Below, piece after piece: positions 31,506 through 41,726 of a DNA stretch of 64,000 bases. Positions within the stretch are counted from its first letter, which is position 1, and each line of letters starts with the position of its first letter. The DNA comes from Bacteroidota bacterium (GTDB lineage Bacteria; Bacteroidota; Bacteroidia; Bacteroidales; UBA10428): positions 2,852,001 to 2,916,000 of the forward strand of contig CP065006.1 in NCBI GenBank assembly GCA_016699695.1, given 5' to 3'. The notes below the pieces were generated by a model, which saw only the letters and a list, made by a program, of their open reading frames with translations, was not told the origin of the DNA and ran no database searches. The translations under genes were made by a program, and so were the position numbers.

Positions 31506-32963
31506 ATGGGCACACGTTCGGAAACCGATTTTATTGGCACACTAGAAATTGACAATGATGCACTTTTTGGTATCCATTCTGTAAGAGCAAAAACCAATTT
31601 CCCGGATACAACCAGGTTTCATGCCGAGTGGTACCAGGCGTTGGCTACAGTAAAAAAGGCTTGTTACATCACAGCCGGCGATTTTTACACCAAAGCAAGT
31701 CAAAAGCTGAAGTTCGAAAACTCACCAATTAAACCAATCAATGCTGAGGTACTAGATAGTATGATTCTGGCTGCCAGTGAAATTGAAAAAGGAGAGCATT
31801 TCAATCACTTTATAGTGCCGGCAATCCAGGGTGGGGCAGGGACAAGCATCAACCTCAATATTAACGAAATAATTGCCAATAGGGCACTACAGATATTGGG
31901 AGCCAAACCCGGACAGTATTCCCTCATTGATCCAGTGGAGCATGCTAATATTTTTCAATCGACCAACGATGTCATTCCTACTTCGTTAAAACTTACACTG
32001 ATAAAATTGCTCGCCGAACTGGAAAATTCTTTAAACCGATTAAGGCAGCAGGTGGAATTGATTGAACGTCAGGGGCAGCACCAGCTTCGAAAAGCCTATA
32101 CTCAAATGCAAGAGGCGGTGCCATCGTCTTTTGGTCGCTTGTTCAGCACTTACAGCGAAGCTCTTTCGCGCGACTGGTGGCGGATTTCGCGATGCATCGA
32201 ACGTATTAAGGTAGTAAATCTTGGCGGCAGCGCCATAGGTTCTGGAATTACCCTTCCGCGCTATTTTGTAATGGAGGTGGTGCATACCCTCCAGCATATA
32301 AGTCGTCAGCCTCTTACACGCAGCGAAAATCTATACGATGCCACCAGCAACCTCGACTCTGTGGTAGAAGTGCATGGTATTTTAAAGGCCTTGGCCGTAA
32401 ATTTCGAAAAGATGGCATCAGACATCCGTTTGCTGGCTTCTGATCTGCATCAGCCTGCAGAGTTGTTAATTCCTCAGAAACAAGTAGGAAGTTCCATCAT
32501 GCCGGGGAAGGTAAACCCTGTGATTCCGGAATTTGCCATCAGTGCTTCGCACCGGGTTTATGCCAACGATGTGCTTATCGGCACACTTTCTGCGCAGGGT
32601 TGCCTCGAGCTGAATGCTTACCTCCCGGCAATAGGCCATGCTGCCATCGAGAGCCTCAAATTACTAATTGCCACTGCCAACACCCTGAACCAGAATTTAT
32701 TTATGGGATTAACAATACAAAGCAAGTCCGCCAGCGAAGACTTATACCGGAGTGCTTCAATTACAACAGCATTGGTGCCTTACCTGGGTTATAACAAAGC
32801 AGCCGAAATAGCTCAAAAAATGAAATTATCACAAAAGAGTATTTTTGATCTTAATCTCGAGCAGGCATTTATCGATTCAAAACAATTACAGGATATTCTT
32901 AGCCCCGAGAACCTTTTAAAGGAAGGATTTTCTATTCGGGATCTGGGCTTTTCTGACGAATAA
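31506..32963 (+). CDS. aspA: Aspartate ammonia-lyase-like protein (hydF-linked)
   Basis: The 485-residue protein belongs to the aspartase/fumarase superfamily. It has the superfamily signature GSSIMPGKVNP with the mobile-loop Ser, GGAGTSINLNINEIIANRAL and HANIFQSTNDVIPTSLKLTL, as in AspA. AspA converts aspartate to fumarate and ammonia. The gene is followed 6 bases later by hydF, so a link to H-cluster assembly (for example supply of ammonia or fumarate) is possible; ordinary amino acid breakdown is the alternative. It is more divergent from E. coli AspA than a housekeeping copy would be expected to be, by my reading, so substrate should be regarded as unproven. Confidence 0.78.
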   Translation: MGTRSETDFIGTLEIDNDALFGIHSVRAKTNFPDTTRFHAEWYQALATVKKACYITAGDFYTKASQKLKFENSPIKPINAEVLDSMILAASEIEKGEHFNHFIVPAIQGGAGTSINLNINEIIANRALQILGAKPGQYSLIDPVEHANIFQSTNDVIPTSLKLTLIKLLAELENSLNRLRQQVELIERQGQHQLRKAYTQMQEAVPSSFGRLFSTYSEALSRDWWRISRCIERIKVVNLGGSAIGSGITLPRYFVMEVVHTLQHISRQPLTRSENLYDATSNLDSVVEVHGILKALAVNFEKMASDIRLLASDLHQPAELLIPQKQVGSSIMPGKVNPVIPEFAISASHRVYANDVLIGTLSAQGCLELNAYLPAIGHAAIESLKLLIATANTLNQNLFMGLTIQSKSASEDLYRSASITTALVPYLGYNKAAEIAQKMKLSQKSIFDLNLEQAFIDSKQLQDILSPENLLKEGFSIRDLGFSDE

Positions 32964-32969
32964 AATACG

Positions 32970-34205
32970 ATGACAAAAGGGAGGGACAACAAACCACATA
33001 TTGGTATTTATGGGCGACGAAATAATGGCAAAAGTACGCTGATTAATCTGCTGGCCGGGCAGGATGTAGCCATTGTTTCTGAGGTGGCAGGCACTACTAC
33101 TGATCCAGTAAAAAAATCGATTGAGATACAGGGAATTGGTCCCGTGGTACTTGTTGATACAGCAGGCATTGACGACCAGGGCGAGCTGGGAAGGATGCGA
33201 ATATCGAAAACGCTTAAATCACTCGAGCACATCGATATGGCCATCTTGGTGATTTGTCAAAACCGGTTCGATTCGGTGGAGAAAAACCTCATCGACAAGT
33301 TTTTGCATTATAAGATACCTTATCTTGTGGTTCATAACAAATCTGATCTCGAGCAGCTACAAGCCAGCACCGCTGCTGAAATTCAGAAGTATACCGGAAA
33401 TATGCCGCTTTCGCTGAGTACCCTTCAACCCGATGCGGAATTAATTCGCATGTTGTTCGAAGCGCTCAAGGCCAACACTCCGGCAACTGCCTGGCGAAAG
33501 CCTTCGCTCCTGGGCGATTTACTAAGTTATGGCGATATTGTTCTGCTCATTACTCCAATCGACATCGAAGCTCCCGAAGGAAGGCTCATTCTACCCCAGG
33601 TGCAGGCTATACGCGATATATTGGATAACGATTGCACGGCCATCGTAGTGAAAGAAAGGGAAGTGGATGCATTTTTACGCACCACGGGAATAAGACCTGC
33701 TCTGGTTGTAACCGATAGTCAGGTATTTCTGAAAGCCGATGCTTCCATACCCAAAGAGATACCCCTAACCAGTTTCAGCATATTGCTGGCCAGGCAAAAG
33801 GGCGATTTTTACAAGTATATCGAGGGAACCCCATTTATCGACAAGCTAAAAGACAACGACCGTGTGTTGATGCTGGAATCTTGCACCCACCACGTCTCGT
33901 GCGACGATATAGGCAGGGTGAAGATACCCAGGTGGATTAGCAATTTTACAGGAAAGAAAATTGAATTCGATGTGGTAGCCGGATTGGATGCCCTTTCCAG
34001 GCCTATTGAAGATTATGGGCTGGTGATACAATGCGGTGGTTGTATGATTACGCAGAAACAACTGCAAAACCGGTTAAAGTCGGCCATTGAACATCATATA
34101 CCCGTAACCAACTATGGCATGGCCATTGCCTATGTGCAAGGTATTTTTAACCGGGCAGTGGCTCCCTTCCTGAAAGACAAGTATGGAAAGCTTGATTACC
34201 TTTAG
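32970..34205 (+). CDS. hydF: [FeFe]-hydrogenase H-cluster maturation GTPase HydF
   Basis: The 411-residue protein is the scaffold on which the 2Fe subcluster of [FeFe] hydrogenase is built with HydE and HydG. The N-terminal GTPase domain shows HIGIYGRRNNGKSTLINLLA (P-loop), GTTTDPVKK (switch), LVDTAGIDD (G3) and VVHNKSDL (G4). The C-terminal cluster domain has ESCTHHVSCDDIGRVKIPRW and VIQCGGCMIT, giving the Cys/His-rich [4Fe-4S] site C-x-H...C-x2-C. HydE, HydG and the hydrogenase are not in the window. The gene implies H2 production or uptake and an anaerobic lifestyle. Confidence 0.94.
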   Translation: MTKGRDNKPHIGIYGRRNNGKSTLINLLAGQDVAIVSEVAGTTTDPVKKSIEIQGIGPVVLVDTAGIDDQGELGRMRISKTLKSLEHIDMAILVICQNRFDSVEKNLIDKFLHYKIPYLVVHNKSDLEQLQASTAAEIQKYTGNMPLSLSTLQPDAELIRMLFEALKANTPATAWRKPSLLGDLLSYGDIVLLITPIDIEAPEGRLILPQVQAIRDILDNDCTAIVVKEREVDAFLRTTGIRPALVVTDSQVFLKADASIPKEIPLTSFSILLARQKGDFYKYIEGTPFIDKLKDNDRVLMLESCTHHVSCDDIGRVKIPRWISNFTGKKIEFDVVAGLDALSRPIEDYGLVIQCGGCMITQKQLQNRLKSAIEHHIPVTNYGMAIAYVQGIFNRAVAPFLKDKYGKLDYL

Positions 34206-34366
34206 TGGCAGCAGACTGCATAAAAGAATGTATTAATGCCATGTTTTCGTTATAGCATCCTGTTTATTTATCAGAAAAAGAAAAATTTAATTATCCTGAA
34301 GAAGGCTTAATCTGAGAGAAGTTTTATTTTAGCAGCCTATTAAAGTGAACATATAAATCTTTCAGC

Positions 34367-36130
34367 ATGAACAGCTCCGCCAGGATACTGATGTTGGTAA
34401 CCATATTTGCCGTTTCGTTCATCACCATCTATTATTTCATCAAAGTACTCTTTTCGAAATCGACAACAAAATCAGAGGGTGTTCAAACCTGGTCGCGCAT
34501 TGGTCTTGTATTGGCTATGGCGGGAAATGCGGTAGGCTTTGGTAATTTTCTGCGCTTTCCGGTTCAGGCAGTACAAAACGGTGGTGGTGCCTTTATCATA
34601 CCCTATCTTGCTTGTTTTTTGTTAATGGGCATACCCCTGTTGCTTGTCGAATGGTCAATTGGCAGGTATGGCGGACAATATGGCAATCATTCAACCCCTT
34701 TTATGCTAAACAGCCTGAGCCGACAACGTATATGGAAATACATAGGCGTGTTTGGTATTTTCAGTAACATCGGCATTGCAGCCTATTATTGTTTCATGGA
34801 GTCGTGGACACTTGCCTACATCTTTCATTCGGCCATTGGCACTTTTAAAGGTCTTTCGCAAGGGCAGGTAGAAATGGTTTTTAACGATTATATCAGCTTA
34901 AACAAAGCCACCCTTATACCCTACGAAGCCATAGTTTTTTATATTATTTGCTTGTTGCTCAATGTTTACATTCTCTCTCGTGGAATAAAGGGTATTGAAA
35001 AGGTGGCAAAAATTGGCATGCCCCTGCTGATAGGTTTTGGTGTAGTTTTGGCCATTAAAGCCGTTACTCTCAAAGCTGGACACAGTGGGGCAATACACAG
35101 CGGAACCACCGGTTTGAATTTTCTTTGGACTCCTTCCTACACTTCTATCTGGAACCCCAAGGTCTGGCTTGCAGCAGCGGGGCAGATTTTCTTCACACTT
35201 TCGGTGGGTATGGGTTCTATACAATGCTACTCTTCCTTTATCAACAAGCGCGACGACATTGCCCTTAACTCCATGTCGGCTGGCTGGATGAATGAATTTG
35301 TTGAGGTAGTTGTTGGTGCAGCTATCATCATTCCCATTTCGGTTGGATATTTTGGAATCGATAAAGTGAAAGAACTGGTTGGTTTGGGTGGTTTGGCCCT
35401 TGGCTTTAAAGTGATACCTTATTTGTTTAGCCAATGGGGGCCTATTTTATCGGTGGCAGCCGGGGTAATGTGGTTCATGCTTCTTTTTTTTGCGGGCATT
35501 ACCTCTTCGCTGGCCATGGGCAAACCCTGTGTAAGTTTTATGGAAGACGAATTTAAGTGGAGCGAAAAGAAATCTGCTTGGAGCTTTGGCTTGTTAATAC
35601 TTCTTTTAGGGCTTCCAACGGTATTTTTCTTCAATTATGGGGTGTTTGACCAATACGATTACTGGACAGGAACTGTATCGCTTTTTGTGTTTGCCATGAT
35701 GGAGGTAATTCTATTCTCATGGGTTTTTGGCATGGAAAATGGCTGGGCCGAAATAAGGCGTGGTGCCGATATTAAAATTTCGATTGTTTTTAAATACCTG
35801 CTCAAGTATGTGACCCCGGTTATGCTTATAGGGGTTTTTCTGGCTGCGCTTGTCACCCCGGCACAGAACGACTGGTATGGTGCTTTTTCTTCGTTCCTCA
35901 GCGGAAATGGCTGGCCACTCGACAATGGTTCTATCATACGCCAGATTAACAACGCCGAGCTCAGACAGCAGCTGGCACAGGCGCAATTGCCTGCAGAACA
36001 GGAATTTTTGCACACCAAGCTGCAACTGATTGTAGGTGCAAAAGTTTTGTTGCTTGCTGTATTTATTGGTATTGCCGCACTGGTATTTATTGCAAGCCGC
36101 CGCCGTCGTCGCGAGGGAAGGATTTATTAA
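34367..36130 (+). CDS. Sodium-dependent transporter, NSS/SNF family
   Basis: The 587-residue membrane protein has the LeuT fold family traits: WSRIGLVLAMAGNAVGFGNF with the unwound TM1 that holds Na+ and substrate, FLRFPVQAVQNGGGAFIIPY, and GIPLLLVEWSIGRYGG. About 12 further helices follow. It has an extra hydrophobic helix at the N-terminus (residues 6-28) and a basic C-terminal tail (ASRRRRREGRIY). It takes up an amino acid or related compound with Na+. The gene follows hydF by 161 bases; a functional link is not evident. Confidence 0.88.
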   Translation: MNSSARILMLVTIFAVSFITIYYFIKVLFSKSTTKSEGVQTWSRIGLVLAMAGNAVGFGNFLRFPVQAVQNGGGAFIIPYLACFLLMGIPLLLVEWSIGRYGGQYGNHSTPFMLNSLSRQRIWKYIGVFGIFSNIGIAAYYCFMESWTLAYIFHSAIGTFKGLSQGQVEMVFNDYISLNKATLIPYEAIVFYIICLLLNVYILSRGIKGIEKVAKIGMPLLIGFGVVLAIKAVTLKAGHSGAIHSGTTGLNFLWTPSYTSIWNPKVWLAAAGQIFFTLSVGMGSIQCYSSFINKRDDIALNSMSAGWMNEFVEVVVGAAIIIPISVGYFGIDKVKELVGLGGLALGFKVIPYLFSQWGPILSVAAGVMWFMLLFFAGITSSLAMGKPCVSFMEDEFKWSEKKSAWSFGLLILLLGLPTVFFFNYGVFDQYDYWTGTVSLFVFAMMEVILFSWVFGMENGWAEIRRGADIKISIVFKYLLKYVTPVMLIGVFLAALVTPAQNDWYGAFSSFLSGNGWPLDNGSIIRQINNAELRQQLAQAQLPAEQEFLHTKLQLIVGAKVLLLAVFIGIAALVFIASRRRRREGRIY

Positions 36131-36154
36131 AATAGATGGCTGGAGTTGGAGACT

Positions 36155-38741
36155 TTATTTTCCGGGCAACAGAATGATAACCCTTGTGCCAGCATTTTCT
36201 TTGCTTTCGATGCTGATTTTCCCGCAGCTGATGGCAACAAATTCTTTACAGAGTATCAATCCAAGTCCTGTTCCCGGCTCACCTTCTGTGCCAATGGTTG
36301 AAACCGACTTATCTATTTGAAACAAGCCTTTGAGCTTCGATTCGGGTATACCTGTTCCATGGTCTTCGAACACAATTTTAACCTTTTCGTTCTCTTGCAT
36401 AGCTTCTATGCGGATAGTGCCCTGACGGTGCGAAAATTTGATGGCATTCGAGAGCACATTCAAAAACACGGTATGCACCATGTTGTTATCGACAAACACT
36501 GTTAGTTCGGGACTAATGTCCGTTACAATAGCAAGTTCTTTACTTTGAATTTTACCTTCGAGCACCTGAATGCTCTGCCCGATAATATCAAAAACCTTCA
36601 GATGAATGGGGTTGGGTAAAATACGGTTGCTTTGAGTGCGCGACCAGGTAAGCAGGTTCTCGAGCAGATTATAGGTAGTCTCGGCCGATTGATAAATTCG
36701 TTGCGCATATTTGAGCCTTTTTGCTTCATCAAGTTGGTTGAACCGTCTGTAAAGCACTTCAGCCGAACCCAATATATAGTTAAAGGGTGTTTTCAAATCG
36801 TGCGATAAAATAGAAAAGAATTTATCTTTCGCCACGTTCGATTTTTCAAGTTCCTTATTGGTTTCTATTAGGGTATCGGTTTGTGCACGTAATTCTTCCG
36901 ATTGTTCTTCAACTTTCTGCTGGCGTTCTTCGAGCTGGGCATTCATGTCGTTTAGTTGCATGGTGCGGGCCAATAATTGCTCATTTATCTCGTTGAGGGT
37001 AGTTTTTTGTTTCTGAAGGGTTTCGTTGGCCTCTATCAGTTCTTTGGTTTGTATCTGTAACAGTTTATTGCTTTTGTTGAGTTCAAAGGTGCGTTCCTGC
37101 ACGGTTTGTTGCAGCATCAAACTAATGCTTTTTTCTTGCTTCAATCTGAAAAAGAACCATGCTCCGGTTGCTAATATGGTAAGAAGAATCACTAAGAGTT
37201 TAAATGCTACTGTTTTCCTGAATGGTGGAATTATTTTAATCTGCAGGGTTTTTTCCATTGGGTTCCAGACCTGGTCATAGTTAGAACCTCGTACTTTAAA
37301 GGTGTAGGTACCGGCATCGAGGTTGGTATAGGTTGCACGTCGTTGGTTAGAGCGCACCCTTATGTACTTGCGATCGAAACCCTCGAGCATATATTCATAA
37401 GCATTATTTTCGGGATAGGCATAGTGCAAGGCTGAGAATTCGATGCTAAACATATTCTCCTTCGGGCCAAGTCTGATTTGTTCGATATGATTCACCGATT
37501 TCGTAAGCAGCACCTTTCCATTGACTGTATCGCCTGCAAAAACTGATTGATTGAAAATTCTGAAATCGGTAAAAACAACCGGAGGAATGTAAGTGTTATT
37601 TTCAATGCTATCAGGGTGAAACTTACTATAACCCTCTGTACCACCAAAATACATATAACCCTTAGCGTCTTTATAAAATGCACCCCAATAAAATTGGTAA
37701 CCCTGCAAACCCTGGTTTGGGCCATATTCTTTGAAGCTTATACTTTCTCTTTCGAACTTGGTGATACCATGGTGTGTGCTTAACCAAAGATTACCCGATT
37801 GGTCGGAAAGTATGCCATACACCACATTATTCGACAATCCGTTAGCGGTGGTATAGGTCCTTATCTCCTGGGCTGCATTGTTTTTAAAATGAAGCACAAA
37901 CATTCCGCCGCCATAGGTACCACACATTATTTTATCCGGATAAATCTTTGGGTTGTAATGCAGGCTGATGATGCGGTTATCAGGCAACTGAATTCCCGAA
38001 TCTGAATTCATTGTATATTGAATAATCTCAAATTCATCGTCGAAGATGCTTTGCCTGACATGTTTTCGCAACATGTAATTCAATCCTCCATAAGTTCCAA
38101 CCCAAAAATTTCCTTCAATATCCTCTACTATGCTTCCACTTTGAATCCCATATGGGGTAATGGTGTTTTTTAGGGTATCGGAATACGAAAATCGCCGCAC
38201 CTTACCGTTTTTCGGGTTGAATATATCGAGTCCCAGGTCTGTTCCTACCCAGATGTTGCCCTGCGAGTCTTCGAAAAGGTCGAGAATTATGTTGCTCTGA
38301 AAAATAAAGTCCCCTTTTTCGTTTTTATATATATTTTCGAAATGGCTTGACCCTTTGTTGAGCTTAAAAATTCCAAAGCCCCAGGTACCTACCCACATGT
38401 TTTTTTCGCTATCGTGTAAGAGTTTTGTAATGGATGTGTTTTTAAGATTAATTCCCTTATATTGACTTGTGTTGATGTTGTAGAATTTATTTTCATGGGG
38501 ATTATAAATATCTATACCCCCATAAACCGTAGATACCCAAAGGTTACCATGGGCATCTTCCGAAAAACCTCTTATTACTTTTAGTGGAGAGTAATTTTGA
38601 TTATTGCGACTACTCCGGAAGGTTTTTATTTGTTTAATTTGAGGATAAAAATAGTTGATACCTCCCGAACGGGTACTTATCCAGATTACCCCAGCCTTAT
38701 CTTCATAAATATCTCTGGTATGGTTGTCGGTAAATCCACCG
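36155..38741 (-). pseudogene. Sensor histidine kinase with two-component propeller, C-terminal fragment (cut by IS)
   Basis: This is the downstream part of a gene broken by the tandem IS elements; its longest ATG-started frame begins at 38398 (747 residues) but the coding frame is open up to the IS border. It holds the later Reg_prop repeats (WVGTWGFGIFKL, NIWVGTDLGLDIFNP and others), a Y_Y_Y domain ending AGTYTFKVRGSNYD, a membrane helix (LLVILLTILATGAWFFFRL), a coiled coil, HisKA (FFSILSHDLKTPFNYILG) and HATPase_c (LNVLSNAIKFS, DHGTGIPESKL, GTGLGLILCKEF). It ends without a receiver or HTH domain. Joined to the 41721-42640 fragment it is in frame. The kinase core might still be expressed from a promoter in the IS, but the sensor is truncated. 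Confidence 0.88.
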
Positions 38742-38747
38742 TAAATA
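38742..38747. repeat. Left 6-base target-site duplication of the IS pair
   Basis: TAAATA at 38742-38747 borders the left IS end; the same word borders the right end at 41721-41726. If the first IS base (G) is counted with the repeat, the duplication is 7 bases (TAAATAG). Confidence 0.8.
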
Positions 38748-40230
38748 GTCGTCCCTTAAAAAGTCACTTTTTACGCTAAAGGATATTTTGAGATCAAAAT
38801 AATATCAAAAGTTCTTTGAAAAATTGTTTCAATATATTGGCATAAAATATTCTTTAGATCTGCTTTAATTCTTAAGAGCATTTTCTTCAGATTAAAAGCA
38901 GTTCCTGCCATTATTGTGTTGACTTTGTCACCTAATTCACCCTTAAGGTAGTTGCGGATCATACGATGATCATGTTTCAAGTGGCCTATTACGGGTTCTA
39001 TTCCGGCTCTGCTTCTAAAACGTTTTCTGGCCTGTTGTTTCTGATATTTTGTGGCAGAAGAAGGTAAATGTTTTGGAGTATGTATTTGTGTGTCTGCAAC
39101 ATATTTCCTTCCCCGATAACCCCTGTCAACAATGGCTACTTTTGGGCTATAAGCAGCAACCCGTTGAATTTGTGCTAATTGTGGATCCAGGGTATCTCCA
39201 TCGTAAATGTTTTCATTAAATGCCAGGGCTCCAACTATTATCCCACTCTTACGGGTTTTTACAATACTACTTTTATTTCCGAATTCGTAAGGTTTTGCTT
39301 CCTTTCCTTTTGCTATGCATTTTACATGAGGTTCATGGATGCTGTATATCTTGTTCTTTGTATCTCTTTGTTGTTGTAGTATTTGTTGAAATAGTTCGAG
39401 CCTTGGACCATAAAAATTAAGTTGATCATCAGTCATTTTTCTTTGCAAATCTCGTACAAGCCGACCGGCTATGGTTTTAATCTTCCTGGCGGCTGCCATG
39501 GCTTTCTTTTGCGTTTCGGATGAGTTCGAAAACGTTGATCTATCATTAATTGCTTAACTGTGCGTTTATAGGTTTGCCTAAGTGGTATGTCGGCAGTTTT
39601 AGCGATTGTATTGCACTTATCTATGATTTTCTTATGCAACTTGGTATCGGTCGGAAAGGTGATATTTTTTTCCTGTACAGTAGTATCAATCAGCACTTCT
39701 TTTTCTTTGGCTTCTTTGCCAAATATGTCAATGGATAACTTCAATAATCTTTCGGCTCCTTTTTCACCTATCCGCTTTCTGAAATGCACAAACTCACTGG
39801 GATCGAATGGTTTATCAGTCTGAAAATTAGTTTCTCCGGTAAAATATTGCCAATAAGGATTTTCAACCCATCTATCCACAATATTCTCATCACTAAGGTT
39901 ATAGATGTACTTGAGAAGGACAAGCCCAATCATTCTTCGTAAAGGAACTGAGGGTCGTCCAAATTCCGTGTAATACCCTTTAAAATCATTCGTCACTGAT
40001 TCCCAATCAATTCTGTCTGCCAAAACGCAGATTTCATGATCCAAATTAATAAACTGTTTCAACGGGGTTCTGAAGATGCTCAATTGAGGATGCCTTTCTG
40101 TTTTTGCCACCATTTTGCAAAGCTTTTCAGCAAATTATCAAATTTCTTGCAAATTATATCGCCTTTCTAGGGAAAATTATCAACATAACATGTTAATATA
40201 CAATAACATAATGTCATTTTAAGGGGTGAC
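38748..40230 (-). mobile_element. Insertion sequence copy 1 (IS5/IS1182-like), 1483 bp, transposase frameshifted
   Basis: The element runs from GTCGTCCCTTAAAA to TTTTAAGGGGTGAC. Its ends form imperfect terminal inverted repeats: the first 20 bases agree at 15 positions. A short AAAAAG-TCA-CTTTTT hairpin lies just inside the left end at the transposase stop. It differs from copy 2, as far as I can see by eye, only by one missing T in the run at 39507-39510. The family name is inferred from the transposase type; no exact IS name can be given. Confidence 0.88.
38771..40113 (-). pseudogene. IS transposase of copy 1, split by a 1-base frameshift
   Basis: The transposase frame is broken in two: an N-terminal piece (40113 down to 39469, 214 residues, ending in the wrong frame KRKRKPWQPPG) and a C-terminal piece (39499 down to 38771). 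Both are identical in sequence to the intact 447-residue transposase of copy 2. The cause is a run of four rather than five A residues on the coding strand (39507-39510). The pieces separate the first acidic catalytic residue (LIDTTVQE) from the later ones, so the copy should be inactive unless slippage restores the frame. Confidence 0.85.
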
Positions 40231-40236
40231 TATTTA
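40231..40236. repeat. 6-base spacer between the two IS copies
   Basis: The spacer is TATTTA, the reverse complement of the flanking duplication TAAATA. It joins ...GGGGTGAC of copy 1 to GTCGTCCC... of copy 2. Confidence 0.85.
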
Positions 40237-41720
40237 GTCGTCCCTTAAAAAGTCACTTTTTACGCTAAAGGATATTTTGAGATCAAAATAATATCAAAAG
40301 TTCTTTGAAAAATTGTTTCAATATATTGGCATAAAATATTCTTTAGATCTGCTTTAATTCTTAAGAGCATTTTCTTCAGATTAAAAGCAGTTCCTGCCAT
40401 TATTGTGTTGACTTTGTCACCTAATTCACCCTTAAGGTAGTTGCGGATCATACGATGATCATGTTTCAAGTGGCCTATTACGGGTTCTATTCCGGCTCTG
40501 CTTCTAAAACGTTTTCTGGCCTGTTGTTTCTGATATTTTGTGGCAGAAGAAGGTAAATGTTTTGGAGTATGTATTTGTGTGTCTGCAACATATTTCCTTC
40601 CCCGATAACCCCTGTCAACAATGGCTACTTTTGGGCTATAAGCAGCAACCCGTTGAATTTGTGCTAATTGTGGATCCAGGGTATCTCCATCGTAAATGTT
40701 TTCATTAAATGCCAGGGCTCCAACTATTATCCCACTCTTACGGGTTTTTACAATACTACTTTTATTTCCGAATTCGTAAGGTTTTGCTTCCTTTCCTTTT
40801 GCTATGCATTTTACATGAGGTTCATGGATGCTGTATATCTTGTTCTTTGTATCTCTTTGTTGTTGTAGTATTTGTTGAAATAGTTCGAGCCTTGGACCAT
40901 AAAAATTAAGTTGATCATCAGTCATTTTTCTTTGCAAATCTCGTACAAGCCGACCGGCTATGGTTTTAATCTTCCTGGCGGCTGCCATGGCTTTCTTTTT
41001 GCGTTTCGGATGAGTTCGAAAACGTTGATCTATCATTAATTGCTTAACTGTGCGTTTATAGGTTTGCCTAAGTGGTATGTCGGCAGTTTTAGCGATTGTA
41101 TTGCACTTATCTATGATTTTCTTATGCAACTTGGTATCGGTCGGAAAGGTGATATTTTTTTCCTGTACAGTAGTATCAATCAGCACTTCTTTTTCTTTGG
41201 CTTCTTTGCCAAATATGTCAATGGATAACTTCAATAATCTTTCGGCTCCTTTTTCACCTATCCGCTTTCTGAAATGCACAAACTCACTGGGATCGAATGG
41301 TTTATCAGTCTGAAAATTAGTTTCTCCGGTAAAATATTGCCAATAAGGATTTTCAACCCATCTATCCACAATATTCTCATCACTAAGGTTATAGATGTAC
41401 TTGAGAAGGACAAGCCCAATCATTCTTCGTAAAGGAACTGAGGGTCGTCCAAATTCCGTGTAATACCCTTTAAAATCATTCGTCACTGATTCCCAATCAA
41501 TTCTGTCTGCCAAAACGCAGATTTCATGATCCAAATTAATAAACTGTTTCAACGGGGTTCTGAAGATGCTCAATTGAGGATGCCTTTCTGTTTTTGCCAC
41601 CATTTTGCAAAGCTTTTCAGCAAATTATCAAATTTCTTGCAAATTATATCGCCTTTCTAGGGAAAATTATCAACATAACATGTTAATATACAATAACATA
41701 ATGTCATTTTAAGGGGTGAC
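40237..41720 (-). mobile_element. Insertion sequence copy 2 (IS5/IS1182-like), 1484 bp, intact
   Basis: It is a direct-orientation copy of the same element, with the same ends, and one base longer because of the restored homopolymer (40996-41000). It carries a complete transposase gene and is bounded by the TATTTA spacer and by TAAATA at 41721. It is the likely autonomous copy. Confidence 0.9.
40260..41603 (-). CDS. IS transposase, DDE type with DUF772-like N-terminus
   Basis: The 447-residue protein has a DUF772-like N-terminal domain (GRPSVPLRRMIGLVLLKYIY, NPYWQYFTGETNFQ) and a DDE_Tnp_1-like RNase H core. Likely catalytic acidic residues lie in VLIDTTVQEKNI, in VAIVDRGYRGRKYV and in the helix RSRAGIEPVIGHLKHDHRM, whose Y/R-x-E-x6-K-like spacing is typical of IS5-group enzymes. 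A Lys/Arg-rich stretch (KRKKKAMAAARKIK) sits mid-protein, at the position of the frameshift in copy 1. It cuts and joins DNA at the element ends. Confidence 0.9.
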   Translation of the reverse strand: MVAKTERHPQLSIFRTPLKQFINLDHEICVLADRIDWESVTNDFKGYYTEFGRPSVPLRRMIGLVLLKYIYNLSDENIVDRWVENPYWQYFTGETNFQTDKPFDPSEFVHFRKRIGEKGAERLLKLSIDIFGKEAKEKEVLIDTTVQEKNITFPTDTKLHKKIIDKCNTIAKTADIPLRQTYKRTVKQLMIDQRFRTHPKRKKKAMAAARKIKTIAGRLVRDLQRKMTDDQLNFYGPRLELFQQILQQQRDTKNKIYSIHEPHVKCIAKGKEAKPYEFGNKSSIVKTRKSGIIVGALAFNENIYDGDTLDPQLAQIQRVAAYSPKVAIVDRGYRGRKYVADTQIHTPKHLPSSATKYQKQQARKRFRSRAGIEPVIGHLKHDHRMIRNYLKGELGDKVNTIMAGTAFNLKKMLLRIKADLKNILCQYIETIFQRTFDIILISKYPLA

Positions 41721-41726
41721 TAAATA
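41721..41726. repeat. Right 6-base target-site duplication of the IS pair
   Basis: TAAATA, identical to 38742-38747, directly follows the right end of IS copy 2. The match of the two outer repeats indicates insertion of the pair as one unit or a second event inside the first. Confidence 0.8.

Noticed and set aside
38757..38775. AAAAAG-TCA-CTTTTT near the left IS end as a terminator
   Set aside because: The stem is AT-rich, only 6 bases long with a 3-base loop; a role as transposase terminator is possible but weak, so it is mentioned only in the IS entry.
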